A stretch of 64,000 nucleotides of DNA, taken from assembly GCA_964460905.1 (NCBI GenBank), contig CAYWRM010000009.1, forward strand, positions 51,888 through 115,887. Direction: 5' to 3'. Below are positions 53,481 through 62,310 of this stretch, one piece after another. A model generated the notes under the pieces. The model was not told the origin of the DNA. It searched no databases and worked only from the letters and a program-made list of their open reading frames with translations. Made by a program: the position numbers and the translations under genes. The stretch's first letter is position 1; the number at the start of each line of letters is the position of its first letter. Source of the DNA: GCA-002708315 sp964460905. Its GTDB lineage: Bacteria > Bacteroidota > Bacteroidia > Bacteroidales > F082.

Positions 53481-54410
53481 TTAAAGTTGAGGATTCTCAT
53501 GAATTTCTTTAGAGAAGAGATTCTTAAGATTCCAACCGATTGCACGATAATATGATAAAAATAATACAATTTTACCTTTTAATAGAAATTTAAATGCATT
53601 TTTTGGTATGGCAATGAAAAGTTGGTACCCTAAACTGAGATAAAACTCCCTTCCATGGATATTTCGTCTCATAAATACTATACGATTTCTGTTTTGATAA
53701 TAGATTTTTAAAGCACTTAATTTACCAGTTGTAATCGATTCTTTATGAAGCACATACGAATTGTGGACATAGTACATTGAATATCCTTTATTGGCAATTC
53801 TTGCACACCAGTCAGCTTCTTCATAATAAAGGAAGAAAATGTATGACATTAGCCCTACTTCTTTAATAACTTGCATTGGTACCATCATCGCCGCTCCATG
53901 AGCGTAAGCTGTTTCTCTGTCACTATCATATTGTCCCTTATCTTTTTCTTTATAACCTATGGCAAAGTTACGCATGGTTATATTATTCATAGGAGTAGTA
54001 CCAGCATATTGCAGAGTATCCGGTTGATAAAAGAATTTAATTTTAGGACTGACAGCACCAATTTTAGGGTTTTTCTCTAATTTTTTAACAAGTGGTTCCA
54101 TAAAATCTGGTGGAACTTCTATGTCATTATTTAGTAGCATAACATATTCTCCTTTTGCACGCATTAGTCCAAAATTATTGCCAGCTGCAAAACCATAATT
54201 TATTGGGTTAGCTATAAATATAATATTAGGGTATCGTTGTTTAATAATAGTTGGATCATCTTCTGTTGAATTATTGTCCACAACGATAACTTCGAAATTT
54301 GGATAAGTTATTTTATTTAATGACTCAATAAAAGAGCAAGTAACTTCTGACTGGTTATAGTTAACCGTTATTATTGATACAAGTGGATAAAATGTGCGTT
54401 TAGTTGTCAT
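53481..54410 (-). CDS. WbbL-like family 2 glycosyltransferase
   Basis: I use the ATG at 54410 (MTTKRTFYPLVSIITVNYNQ) rather than the TTG two codons upstream. The GT-A domain has VSIITVNYNQSEVTCSFIES, VIVVDNNSTEDDP and EYVMLLNNDIEVPPDFMEP (DxD-like NND), then YYEEADWCARI near 205. This is the rhamnosyltransferase-like WbbL group. A C-terminal hydrophobic helix is near 275-295. A related gene lies 138 bases upstream. Confidence 0.9.
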   Translation of the reverse strand: MTTKRTFYPLVSIITVNYNQSEVTCSFIESLNKITYPNFEVIVVDNNSTEDDPTIIKQRYPNIIFIANPINYGFAAGNNFGLMRAKGEYVMLLNNDIEVPPDFMEPLVKKLEKNPKIGAVSPKIKFFYQPDTLQYAGTTPMNNITMRNFAIGYKEKDKGQYDSDRETAYAHGAAMMVPMQVIKEVGLMSYIFFLYYEEADWCARIANKGYSMYYVHNSYVLHKESITTGKLSALKIYYQNRNRIVFMRRNIHGREFYLSLGYQLFIAIPKNAFKFLLKGKIVLFLSYYRAIGWNLKNLFSKEIHENPQL

Positions 54411-54554
54411 TAACAAAATACTATATATTCTATATGTAAAGATAGTAAATAAACGGAAACAAAAGCAGGCAGTTTAATTTTCAGGCTACCTAACTATAAC
54501 CGTGATACCAGCAAGAGTAAGCTTTTGGATAAAAAAAGTAAGGATATTAAGTTA

Positions 54555-55493
54555 CTAATTATCTAACTTTCTAAGTACAGGGAGCTTAAATATTATACCG
54601 CTACGATGGGTTAGATTCCACCAAACTGCTTTCCAGTAGCCCCATACCAAGTCAAACCTAAGCCTAAACATATATCCCAATGTAATCCTAGGTGTGGTAA
54701 TAAAGTAAATATAAATCATTGCCAAAAATTTCTGAAATCCTTTAGTATTTCTTCGTGCAAATAATATTCGGCCTCTCATTAAATAATAAATTTTAAATGC
54801 GCTGTCTTTACCTGTTGAAATAGATTCCTTGTGATAAATCAATGATTTGCCCTGATAATATGTACTGTACCCGGCCCTTTTGATATGTGCAGCCCAATCG
54901 TGTTCTTCATAATAAAGAAAAAATATTTCGGCTAACATCCCAACATCCTTAATTACTTTCATTGGAACTAACATTGCTGCTCCAAATGTTGACCCAGATT
55001 CACTAGTATCATCAAATTGGCCTTCATCTTTTTTACCAAAGCCAATGCTAAAGTTTCTGATGGTTACAAAGTTAAAAGGAGTATAGCCTGCATGTTGAAT
55101 TATGCCTGGTGAAAAATAATATTGAACACGTGGATTAACCATGCCAATGTTAGTGTCTGATTCCAGCAAACTTACCATTGGTTCAAGAAAACCAGGATCA
55201 ACTTCAGTATCATTATTGATAAATAGAACATATTTTCCTTTGCAATGTGGAAGAGCAACATTGTTACCACCAGCAAAACCCAAATTTTTATGGGTTTTTA
55301 ATAGTGTGATATCAGGATACTTTTCTTTAATAACATCAGGATTGTCACTTGGTGAATCATTGTCAACAACAAAGACTTCGATAGCCTGATATGTAATATA
55401 TTGTAGCGATTCCAGAAATTCACACGTTACTTTGGATTGATTGTAATTTACAGTAACAATTGAAACTAGAGGTTGGCTTATTTTCGAATTCAT
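54555..55493 (-). CDS. WbbL-like family 2 glycosyltransferase
   Basis: The 312-residue protein starts MNSKISQPLVSIVTVNYNQS and shares the layout of the next downstream gene: VDNDSPSDNP, GKYVLFINNDTEVDPGFLEP and FFLYYEEHDWAAHIKRAGYS, all at matching positions. A duplication origin is likely. It lies 15 bases downstream of the polymerase/ligase gene. The donor and acceptor are unknown. Confidence 0.9.
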   Translation of the reverse strand: MNSKISQPLVSIVTVNYNQSKVTCEFLESLQYITYQAIEVFVVDNDSPSDNPDVIKEKYPDITLLKTHKNLGFAGGNNVALPHCKGKYVLFINNDTEVDPGFLEPMVSLLESDTNIGMVNPRVQYYFSPGIIQHAGYTPFNFVTIRNFSIGFGKKDEGQFDDTSESGSTFGAAMLVPMKVIKDVGMLAEIFFLYYEEHDWAAHIKRAGYSTYYQGKSLIYHKESISTGKDSAFKIYYLMRGRILFARRNTKGFQKFLAMIYIYFITTPRITLGYMFRLRFDLVWGYWKAVWWNLTHRSGIIFKLPVLRKLDN

Positions 55494-55508
55494 AATCTAT
55501 TGAATGTA

Positions 55509-57002
55509 TTAATCTTTTACTAAAAGAGATCTGGGCGAACTACCAATAGAAATTAAATATGAGAATTCTCGATCTAATTGTTGGGCCATAAATATAAATG
55601 CCCAGCTAATATAAATCAATGCACCTGTAGGCATTTGTCCGAGTATACCGTTGCCATAACTAGCTCCCATAACACCTGCATATCCGGCTATAAGAGCACC
55701 CAGAACTCCTGCTAATTCTACGTTTTTAACTCTTACCATTACTAAATAAAATCCCTTTAAGATAATATACGAAAGAATAAATAAATGAAGTAATAATCCT
55801 ACAATTCCTTGTTCTGCCCATATTTGAACATACCAACTGTCGGTTGCAACATTTGCAAGAAATCCTTGAGGCGAAAAGCGCTGTCCCCAGTTACCAGCAC
55901 TTCCAATACCACCTCCAAAAGGTTTATCAACTAAGTATGTTTTTAAAATTGCCCTGTTTTCAAGACGAACTATATAGGAAGCATCCTCTTCAGGTCTAAA
56001 AGCAGTTCTCATTCTTGCAATTTGGTAATTGCTATCTCCAATATAAGTATATGCAAAGAAAACATAAATAAATGCTAGCATAATTCCACCAGTAACAAGT
56101 ATGCGAATATTCTTGCTTAAAATTAAATAAACAATACCACCAATCATTGGAACAATCATTGCACCTCGTGTCCCCGATAAAATCATACCCCAAAGCCCCA
56201 TAACTCCTACAATAAGAAAGAATATTTTATTTCTTTTTCCAGTTATACTTGTTGCTACCAGTAGGCTGACTGTTCCTGCAGCAGCTTGTGCTGCTCCAAA
56301 TTGTCCAGCATCACTAAAAAAGGAAAATACACGAAGTTGGCCGTTAATTAAATGAGTTATTCCGCCAACAGTATCTATCCAAAATTGTTCTCCTGGATCC
56401 AGACCGATATATAGCTGTACTAATCCTTTTAAAGTTGCTAATATTGTGAAAACTCCCCAAATATATAAAAACAAGTAAAGATGCCGTAACCTTTTAAAGA
56501 GCATAAGAGCCAATGGTACAAGTAATATTGGATACATTGACATTCCTCGCATTGCGTAAAACCAAGCTGTTTTGCTTAAAGCTTGTGGATTAAAAAACTC
56601 GAGAATTGCATAAGCAAACCAAAAGAACAGAAGATAAGTAATGTCGCGGTTAGCTTGATCAAAATTAATTTTTTTATAAAAATTTTTGAAAAAAATTGCA
56701 ATATATGAGAGAATTAGTAATCCGTCAACTCCTAAACCTAATGGTACACCAACTATATATCGTGTTAATCCAATAGCAACAAATGAGAATAATAATAAAG
56801 TTATAACACCTAATGTAGGATAACTAAAAAGTCGATTTAAATACACTAAAGCAGGTAATAGAATTATTAGCCCAATAACTGTAGGCAAACCTCCTTTGGC
56901 AATAGCAAAACTTAATATTACAGATAAAATTACTATACCTGCAATAATAATTGGATGCTCAAGTTTTGCCGCACCTGTTTTCTCTTTTATTGATTCAAAC
57001 AT
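55509..57002 (-). CDS. O-antigen polymerase/ligase-like membrane protein (Wzy/WaaL)
   Basis: The 497-residue protein has about eleven or twelve membrane helices and one large periplasmic loop (about 325-400) with RLENRAILKTYLVDKPFGGG, GQRFSPQGFLANVATDSWYV and the closing PTGALIYISWAF region. Such loops carry the conserved arginine and histidine-like residues of Wzy_C/O-antigen ligases. It joins repeat units on undecaprenol or transfers glycan to lipid A core in the periplasm. It follows the split Wzx gene, as expected in a Wzx/Wzy-dependent locus. Confidence 0.87.
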   Translation of the reverse strand: MFESIKEKTGAAKLEHPIIIAGIVILSVILSFAIAKGGLPTVIGLIILLPALVYLNRLFSYPTLGVITLLLFSFVAIGLTRYIVGVPLGLGVDGLLILSYIAIFFKNFYKKINFDQANRDITYLLFFWFAYAILEFFNPQALSKTAWFYAMRGMSMYPILLVPLALMLFKRLRHLYLFLYIWGVFTILATLKGLVQLYIGLDPGEQFWIDTVGGITHLINGQLRVFSFFSDAGQFGAAQAAAGTVSLLVATSITGKRNKIFFLIVGVMGLWGMILSGTRGAMIVPMIGGIVYLILSKNIRILVTGGIMLAFIYVFFAYTYIGDSNYQIARMRTAFRPEEDASYIVRLENRAILKTYLVDKPFGGGIGSAGNWGQRFSPQGFLANVATDSWYVQIWAEQGIVGLLLHLFILSYIILKGFYLVMVRVKNVELAGVLGALIAGYAGVMGASYGNGILGQMPTGALIYISWAFIFMAQQLDREFSYLISIGSSPRSLLVKD

Positions 57003-57038
57003 CGGAGTTAAAAATAGTAAATTTATTAATAACAGAAA

Positions 57039-58483
57039 TTAAATGTTATTTGTTGATATTATTGCTGTTTTTTTTAAGAAGTTTCTAAAAAACATCAATC
57101 CTCCTGAAAGTATGAATCTGACTTTAATGTCAAGTTCTTTTCTTAAAAAATAAGTACCTACAAATATTCCAATTATTGTAAATAATATTGTAATAATTGC
57201 CACCATTTCAAGTACAGTAATCATAGTAAACATTGAAGCTGTTTCTCCAATAATTTCGAGATTTGTATATCCATTAGTAAATAGGGTGATTGTTGAAACT
57301 ACAAGTACAACATAATAAAGACCAAAAACAACTATTGCATCACCAATAATATTAGAGAGTGTCATATAAATAACTTTAATAAAGTTCTGTTTTGGCATGT
57401 TAATACTGTCAAGAGCAACTCCGGTAAATCTGTCAAGTGGAATTAATAGTCCGTAAAAGCAAAATATTCTAAATACGTTTGCAGTTTCAATGTATTCTGG
57501 ACCTCCAACAATTGTCACAAATTCTTCAGCAAAAATAAACGCTATTGCTATTATGGGAAAAAGCAAGTAAGTAATACCACCTGTATATTGATAGTATATT
57601 TTCGTACAATATCTTTTTTTCCTTCTATGCTTGCTTTAGACATGCCAGGGAATGCCGTCATGGCAAAGCTCCGGACAGGTATTTCCATAATTTCAGTCAA
57701 CTTCAGAGGAATGCTATAAAGAGCAACACCTGTAACACCAATAAATGGACTTAATCCAAGAATAAATGTATCAGCACTTTTAAGGAGGTTTGATCCAATA
57801 AGAGTTCCTGAAGTATATTTACCGAAGTTTAATATTATTTTGTTGGTTCGTTGTTTAGCTTTGAAAATATAAAAAACCCCATCCCAGTTAAGAAATGAAA
57901 CAATTAATGAACTAACAAAATTAGTTATTATGTATGCCCACATAATTACAATAATGCCCGATTGAAAAAAGAAATAGTTAATTATTAAAAAAGTCATGAA
58001 AGCTCCAACATTTATTATCCTGATAATTAGAATCTGATCAAAACGCATTCTCGCTTGCAATACCGACAATGAATTATTAAAAGGTAGATTAATAATGGCA
58101 ACTAGTGGAAACCAGCTAAAGAATAAAGAAAAGCCTGATTCTTGTATAGTTTCTGGGAATAGAAAACTAATCAAACTCACAATAGCTATTAAAAGCACTG
58201 TGGTTAAGAGGTTTATTGTATAATTGGAGCCCAATAGATTTTTGCCTTCCTCTTTGTCAGCACCAGATAGGAACCTTACAATTGCTGTTCGGGTAATCCC
58301 AAACCTAAGCATGTCAAGAAAATTAAGGGAAGTAATAAATAACACCCATTCTCCAAATTCGTTAGTTTCTAAACTACGCACAAGGAGAATAAATGAGAAA
58401 AAACCAAAAACAGCTACCAATCCGTTGTTTGCTAGCGATAGAAAATTATTATTCTTAAATATTTTAGCTAAAATATTAGCCAC
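57039..58483 (-). pseudogene. Wzx-type polysaccharide flippase split by a frameshift
   Basis: Two frames together make one MATE/MOP flippase of about 480 residues. The upstream part (57551-58483, GTG start, MANILAKIFKNNNFLSLANN) ends prematurely at VVLLTCFFP, and the downstream part (57039-57566) resumes at FPIIAIAFIFAEEFVTIVGG. The frames meet in the T-run of GCTTTTTCCC near 57560. One added T restores a continuous reading TCFFPIIAIAF. The full protein would span about 12 helices and move lipid-linked repeats across the inner membrane. The break may be a sequencing error or a real mutation. As the only flippase in this locus its loss would matter. Confidence 0.8.
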
Positions 58484-58486
58484 AGA

Positions 58487-61408
58487 TTAAGCCTTTCTAT
58501 TGATATTTAAACGATATTTAAATGGAGTTGCTAATATTTTTTTGAATTTGCCAAGTGTATCTGGCTTTGTCATGCGTGGGACATCGGAAAGCAATTCATC
58601 AAGGTTATACAATTCAACCTCATTAATTATTACCATTGGTTTGTTAGAAGTAACATCAGTGTAGGTGGAAAGCGCCGTTTTGTCTGCCTTTGAAAGACTG
58701 TTTCTAGCACTTATTATATAAAGCGACATGTCTGCGGTACCAATTAGTTTTATGGGATAGGTGTTATATACTATAGATGGCAGCTCAAGTAATATATAAT
58801 CATAAGATTTATTTATTCTTCTTAAATATTTTGAACTAATGAGTTGTTGAAGGTTTTCTACATCAATAAAATTGTCTGTAATTTTATATAGGTATGAATA
58901 ATTAAGGTCATCTGTTTGTTCAGTATTGGAAGCATAGTTAAGATAGAGTACATTGTCTCCAATTTCTCTTAAACGATTTATTATTCTTTCAGAAAGCAGT
59001 GTTTTTCCTACACTATTTTGTGTGCTATAGATAATTATTAAGTATGGGCTATCATCATTCTTAATGATATCTTTATTAAGTGTCATCTTAATATTTTGAA
59101 TAATAATATCAATAAGTCGCCTGCTTACAAACAGTAATTCATTTGCTTTGCTTTTAGAGCTTAGGCGTGGGAATGCACCAGCAGCTTTCATATTAGTAGC
59201 TTTAGCAACTTGTAAGGGGTTTCTCATTGAATTATCGAAATATTCAAGTATTAATATAATAAAAGCAGTTAAAAAGAACCCAAATATGGCTGCTGCCAAA
59301 ACAATAACTTTAGCTTTAGAAGGATTAGCAGTTATTGGGAAGTATGGATCATCAACCATTTTTATGTTTGTTGACATTTCTTCATTTTGTTGCTTCATTT
59401 TTGCGAGGTTCAAACTACGAAGTAGTTCAAGGTAAGATTGTTCAGCAACCTTAATTTCTCTTTCAATACGTTTGAGCATAGCTCCTAGTGGAGCAAATTT
59501 CTGATAAGTTCTTACAAAGTCCATCTTTCTTCTTGCCAAAACAATTAATGCGGCTTTCGATTCCTCATGGCTGATAGTATAGTTAAGCCACCCTGTAAGT
59601 AACTCTTGTATAGGAAGTCCTTGCGCCGAATGACTATATAAATAAAGCTGATCAACATAAAATTTAATATCATTTCTAAGTTCCTGTTGCCTTTTTCTAA
59701 GAAGAACCAGTTGTTCTGAAACTCTATCATCATAATCTGATGCTATCTCATTAACTACAATACTTTCTGTTACCTCCGATAGTTCTTTTTTCATTTGATT
59801 TATTTCATCACTTTTTAAATAAATACTATCACGAGCAGTTAAATTTAGCTCTAGTTCCTTAAGTGATGCTATTGATGAAGCAAGACGAATTTGTTCATTT
59901 TGATAATATAAATCGAGGTCTTCTTTTTGACCGGCAATGGCTTTACTTTGTTCGTAATAGTTAATAATGTTGTTTTTCATATTAAACTTAAGGAGTCTGT
60001 CCTCAGCAGCTTGTAATTTCTTATCAGCCGAATCAACCTGAGATTCGAAATATTTAACAACTAAATTGGTTTCGTTTGCACGAAGCAATTTATAATTTTT
60101 CATAAATACCTTAGAAAGTATTTTAAGTGTTTGTTGGCTAATGCCCGGATCATCAGATGTAAATACTAATCTAACAAGGTCACTATTGTTTATTCGGTGT
60201 ATCTGAATTTTAGCAATTGAATTAATACTGTAGTGTTTGCTTTCTCCATAATGCAACAAGCCATAAAAATAATTCGTATCACTATTATAATAAACTGTTG
60301 TGATATTATTTAATGTTTTCTTAAAATCGGAAGAGTTAACCCCTGGAGGTACTATCGGGTCCTTTGAGAATTCGGTTTGTGTATTTATGTTTCTAATACC
60401 GTGATTAGGTGTTGCTCCTGATGTATTTGAAGCAGCAGGAATATCAGCTGCAATATCAGGAGAAACCTGTTTTATGGCATAATCGTATGAATTTATATCA
60501 CTTCCCCCAGGTGTATTATTAATTAATATTTTCTGTCCAGGAGTAAGTGATTTATTATCGATGTTATTTAACTCGCGAAGGCTGCTAATATTAACACCGT
60601 ATTTTTTAGCAATGGAGTACAAAGTTTCACCAGATTTAACAATATGATATTTATTGCTAGTATCAATTTTCTTTTTTATTACCAATGTCTGACCAGGAGT
60701 TATAATATTGTTGGTAAGGTTATTAAATGACATTATTTGCCCACGAGAAACACCATATTTGCTAGCTAAATTTGATAATGATTCACCTTGTTGTACTTCA
60801 TGGTATGTAAACTCCACCTCTTGGTCATCTACTATGGGTATCTCTTCTCGTTCAATTCCAACATCAGACCTGTCAGTTGTTGTAATGGGTTGACCTTCTC
60901 TAATCTTTTCCTGAGCTGCCCGATTTTTCTTTTTGCTAATTACTCGCTCAAGTGAATTTATCTCTTTTTCAAGATTTCTTATTTGCTCTTCTTTTTCGCG
61001 CTCTATTCCTGATTTATTATTCTTAACAACCATATCTTTGATACGCTTAGGGATAAAATCCTGAAGCCTATCAAAATTTTGATTTGAGATGTACTGAGGA
61101 TTATAACTTTCAAGACATAGATCTTGAGTTAGTAGTTGTAGCGAAGTCTCAATAAGTGTTTGTCGTGATTTTAACAGATTAATCATATTATCAAACTGAG
61201 CATTAGTAGTAAAATAGTCGTTACCACGTTGCGAAGTTGACTCTATAGAATAACCGGTTGCAATACCAGTATAAATAACGGCTTCTGATTGAAAAACCTT
61301 TTCCTGATTACGAGTAAAATAATATGTAACTCCAGCAAATATAAAAGGAACAACAATTAACAAAAGTAAATTGCGTTTAAAAAGTTTTATTATTTGAATT
61401 AAGTCCAT
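58487..61408 (-). CDS. Wzc-like chain-length protein with two LysM domains and a degenerate kinase domain
   Basis: The 973-residue protein has a Wzz domain start (membrane helix about 14-31), two LysM domains in the periplasmic part (201-245 and 254-297: YHEVQQGESLSNLASKYGVS and YHIVKSGETLYSIAKKYGVN), a coiled-coil region (about 440-680), a second helix (about 699-721) and a cytoplasmic P-loop domain (about 785-930). The P-loop is STQNSVGKT (795-803). The Walker A' Asp position reads VLYLNYASN, and Walker B reads YDYILLELPS, with Glu instead of Asp. No tyrosine cluster ends the protein, so tyrosine autokinase activity is doubtful. LysM domains suggest peptidoglycan binding. Confidence 0.88.
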   Translation of the reverse strand: MDLIQIIKLFKRNLLLLIVVPFIFAGVTYYFTRNQEKVFQSEAVIYTGIATGYSIESTSQRGNDYFTTNAQFDNMINLLKSRQTLIETSLQLLTQDLCLESYNPQYISNQNFDRLQDFIPKRIKDMVVKNNKSGIEREKEEQIRNLEKEINSLERVISKKKNRAAQEKIREGQPITTTDRSDVGIEREEIPIVDDQEVEFTYHEVQQGESLSNLASKYGVSRGQIMSFNNLTNNIITPGQTLVIKKKIDTSNKYHIVKSGETLYSIAKKYGVNISSLRELNNIDNKSLTPGQKILINNTPGGSDINSYDYAIKQVSPDIAADIPAASNTSGATPNHGIRNINTQTEFSKDPIVPPGVNSSDFKKTLNNITTVYYNSDTNYFYGLLHYGESKHYSINSIAKIQIHRINNSDLVRLVFTSDDPGISQQTLKILSKVFMKNYKLLRANETNLVVKYFESQVDSADKKLQAAEDRLLKFNMKNNIINYYEQSKAIAGQKEDLDLYYQNEQIRLASSIASLKELELNLTARDSIYLKSDEINQMKKELSEVTESIVVNEIASDYDDRVSEQLVLLRKRQQELRNDIKFYVDQLYLYSHSAQGLPIQELLTGWLNYTISHEESKAALIVLARRKMDFVRTYQKFAPLGAMLKRIEREIKVAEQSYLELLRSLNLAKMKQQNEEMSTNIKMVDDPYFPITANPSKAKVIVLAAAIFGFFLTAFIILILEYFDNSMRNPLQVAKATNMKAAGAFPRLSSKSKANELLFVSRRLIDIIIQNIKMTLNKDIIKNDDSPYLIIIYSTQNSVGKTLLSERIINRLREIGDNVLYLNYASNTEQTDDLNYSYLYKITDNFIDVENLQQLISSKYLRRINKSYDYILLELPSIVYNTYPIKLIGTADMSLYIISARNSLSKADKTALSTYTDVTSNKPMVIINEVELYNLDELLSDVPRMTKPDTLGKFKKILATPFKYRLNINRKA

Positions 61409-61422
61409 ATTATTTGCGGCTA

Positions 61423-62193
61423 CTACCTTAATACTGTTATCAGGTTAAATTTTATCCCTGTTATTACTTCTAGAGTTTGATAATTTTTATTAAAACTGGC
61501 AATAGCTTGATGGTAAGAGACAGAACCTGTAGTTTGAATTTCCTTTAATCTAGTATATTCAGCTGTGCTTATCTCTCCGTTAAGAAATTCATTTTGAGCC
61601 ATTTGCATCTGCATCATTGTGAATGTTTGATAATCATTATATATCCTTATTTCACTTTGATCTCTTATTAAATCGTTGTAAATCAGTATTACTCTTTCTT
61701 GTAAATATCGAATGTTTATTTCTTTTTGTGTAAGTGATATTTCAATCCACTTTTTCTGTTTATTTATTCTGTTACGTCTATCAAGCATTGGTCCAATAGG
61801 CATTCTCATATAAAACATCCCGGCAAAGGCAGTACGCCAAGACTCCTGATAGTAGAACCTGTCGTTTTTTGTAAATTCATCTTTATCACGATAATCCCAA
61901 TGTCCACCAACAGCATCAATGTTTACAGTAAAATATTCGAGCCATTCTCGTGCAGCCGATATTTGTTCGTAATAATAATAATCGGCTTTAAGTTCTTCAT
62001 ATTTTGCAGAGGGTGAGTTGTAAGCAGCTGAATCAACTAGTACTCGAAGTGGTGGCAACCGCTTAGTAATGTCGTCAGTTAAAGGATTGAAATATATAAT
62101 ATCATCATTGGAGGTTCCCTGCCCAAATATATTTATACTGTACAAAACGACCAATATTCCTGTTAATATTATTTTCAACATGCTTTTCATCAT
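61423..62193 (-). CDS. half-length TolC-like protein in the export locus
   Basis: The 256-residue protein has a signal peptide (MMKSMLKIILTGILVVLYSI, cleavage near GQG) and one OEP-like repeat. A helical stretch (about 50-110), a beta segment (AGMFYMRMPIGPMLDRRNRI) and a second long helical stretch (about 145-240) are visible. TolC normally has two such repeats, so this is about half length and may need to form hexamers or play another periplasmic role. It is 14 bases upstream of the Wzc-like gene, which suggests they act together in export. Confidence 0.7.
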   Translation of the reverse strand: MMKSMLKIILTGILVVLYSINIFGQGTSNDDIIYFNPLTDDITKRLPPLRVLVDSAAYNSPSAKYEELKADYYYYEQISAAREWLEYFTVNIDAVGGHWDYRDKDEFTKNDRFYYQESWRTAFAGMFYMRMPIGPMLDRRNRINKQKKWIEISLTQKEINIRYLQERVILIYNDLIRDQSEIRIYNDYQTFTMMQMQMAQNEFLNGEISTAEYTRLKEIQTTGSVSYHQAIASFNKNYQTLEVITGIKFNLITVLR

Positions 62194-62234
62194 TTAATTA
62201 ATGATAAGTAACTATATATGTTATATACATATAT

Positions 62235-62270
62235 ATTCGCAAGCTAATAATTAAATATCCGCTTGCGAAT
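62235..62270. repeat. perfect 10-bp inverted repeat inside the polysaccharide run
   Basis: ATTCGCAAGC (62235-62244) and GCTTGCGAAT (62261-62270) are separated by 16 bases between the sugar-transferase stop and the TolC-like start. No T-run follows in either direction, so it is a weak terminator candidate. It may be a regulatory or processing stem, or a protein-binding site. Confidence 0.6.
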
Positions 62271-62310
62271 TAGAGTTTTAATAGTTATTAATATTTTTTT
62301 AACAATATTT

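Noticed and set aside
57551..57566. Programmed -1 frameshift as the first explanation for the split flippase
   Set aside because: The heptamer C TTT TTC does not allow full re-pairing in the P site and no stimulatory stem was seen. A missing T in a run is simpler, so this is kept only as an alternative to test.
62235..62270. Intrinsic terminator between the sugar transferase and the TolC-like gene
   Set aside because: The stem is good but no run of T follows on either strand, so it is reported only as an inverted repeat.
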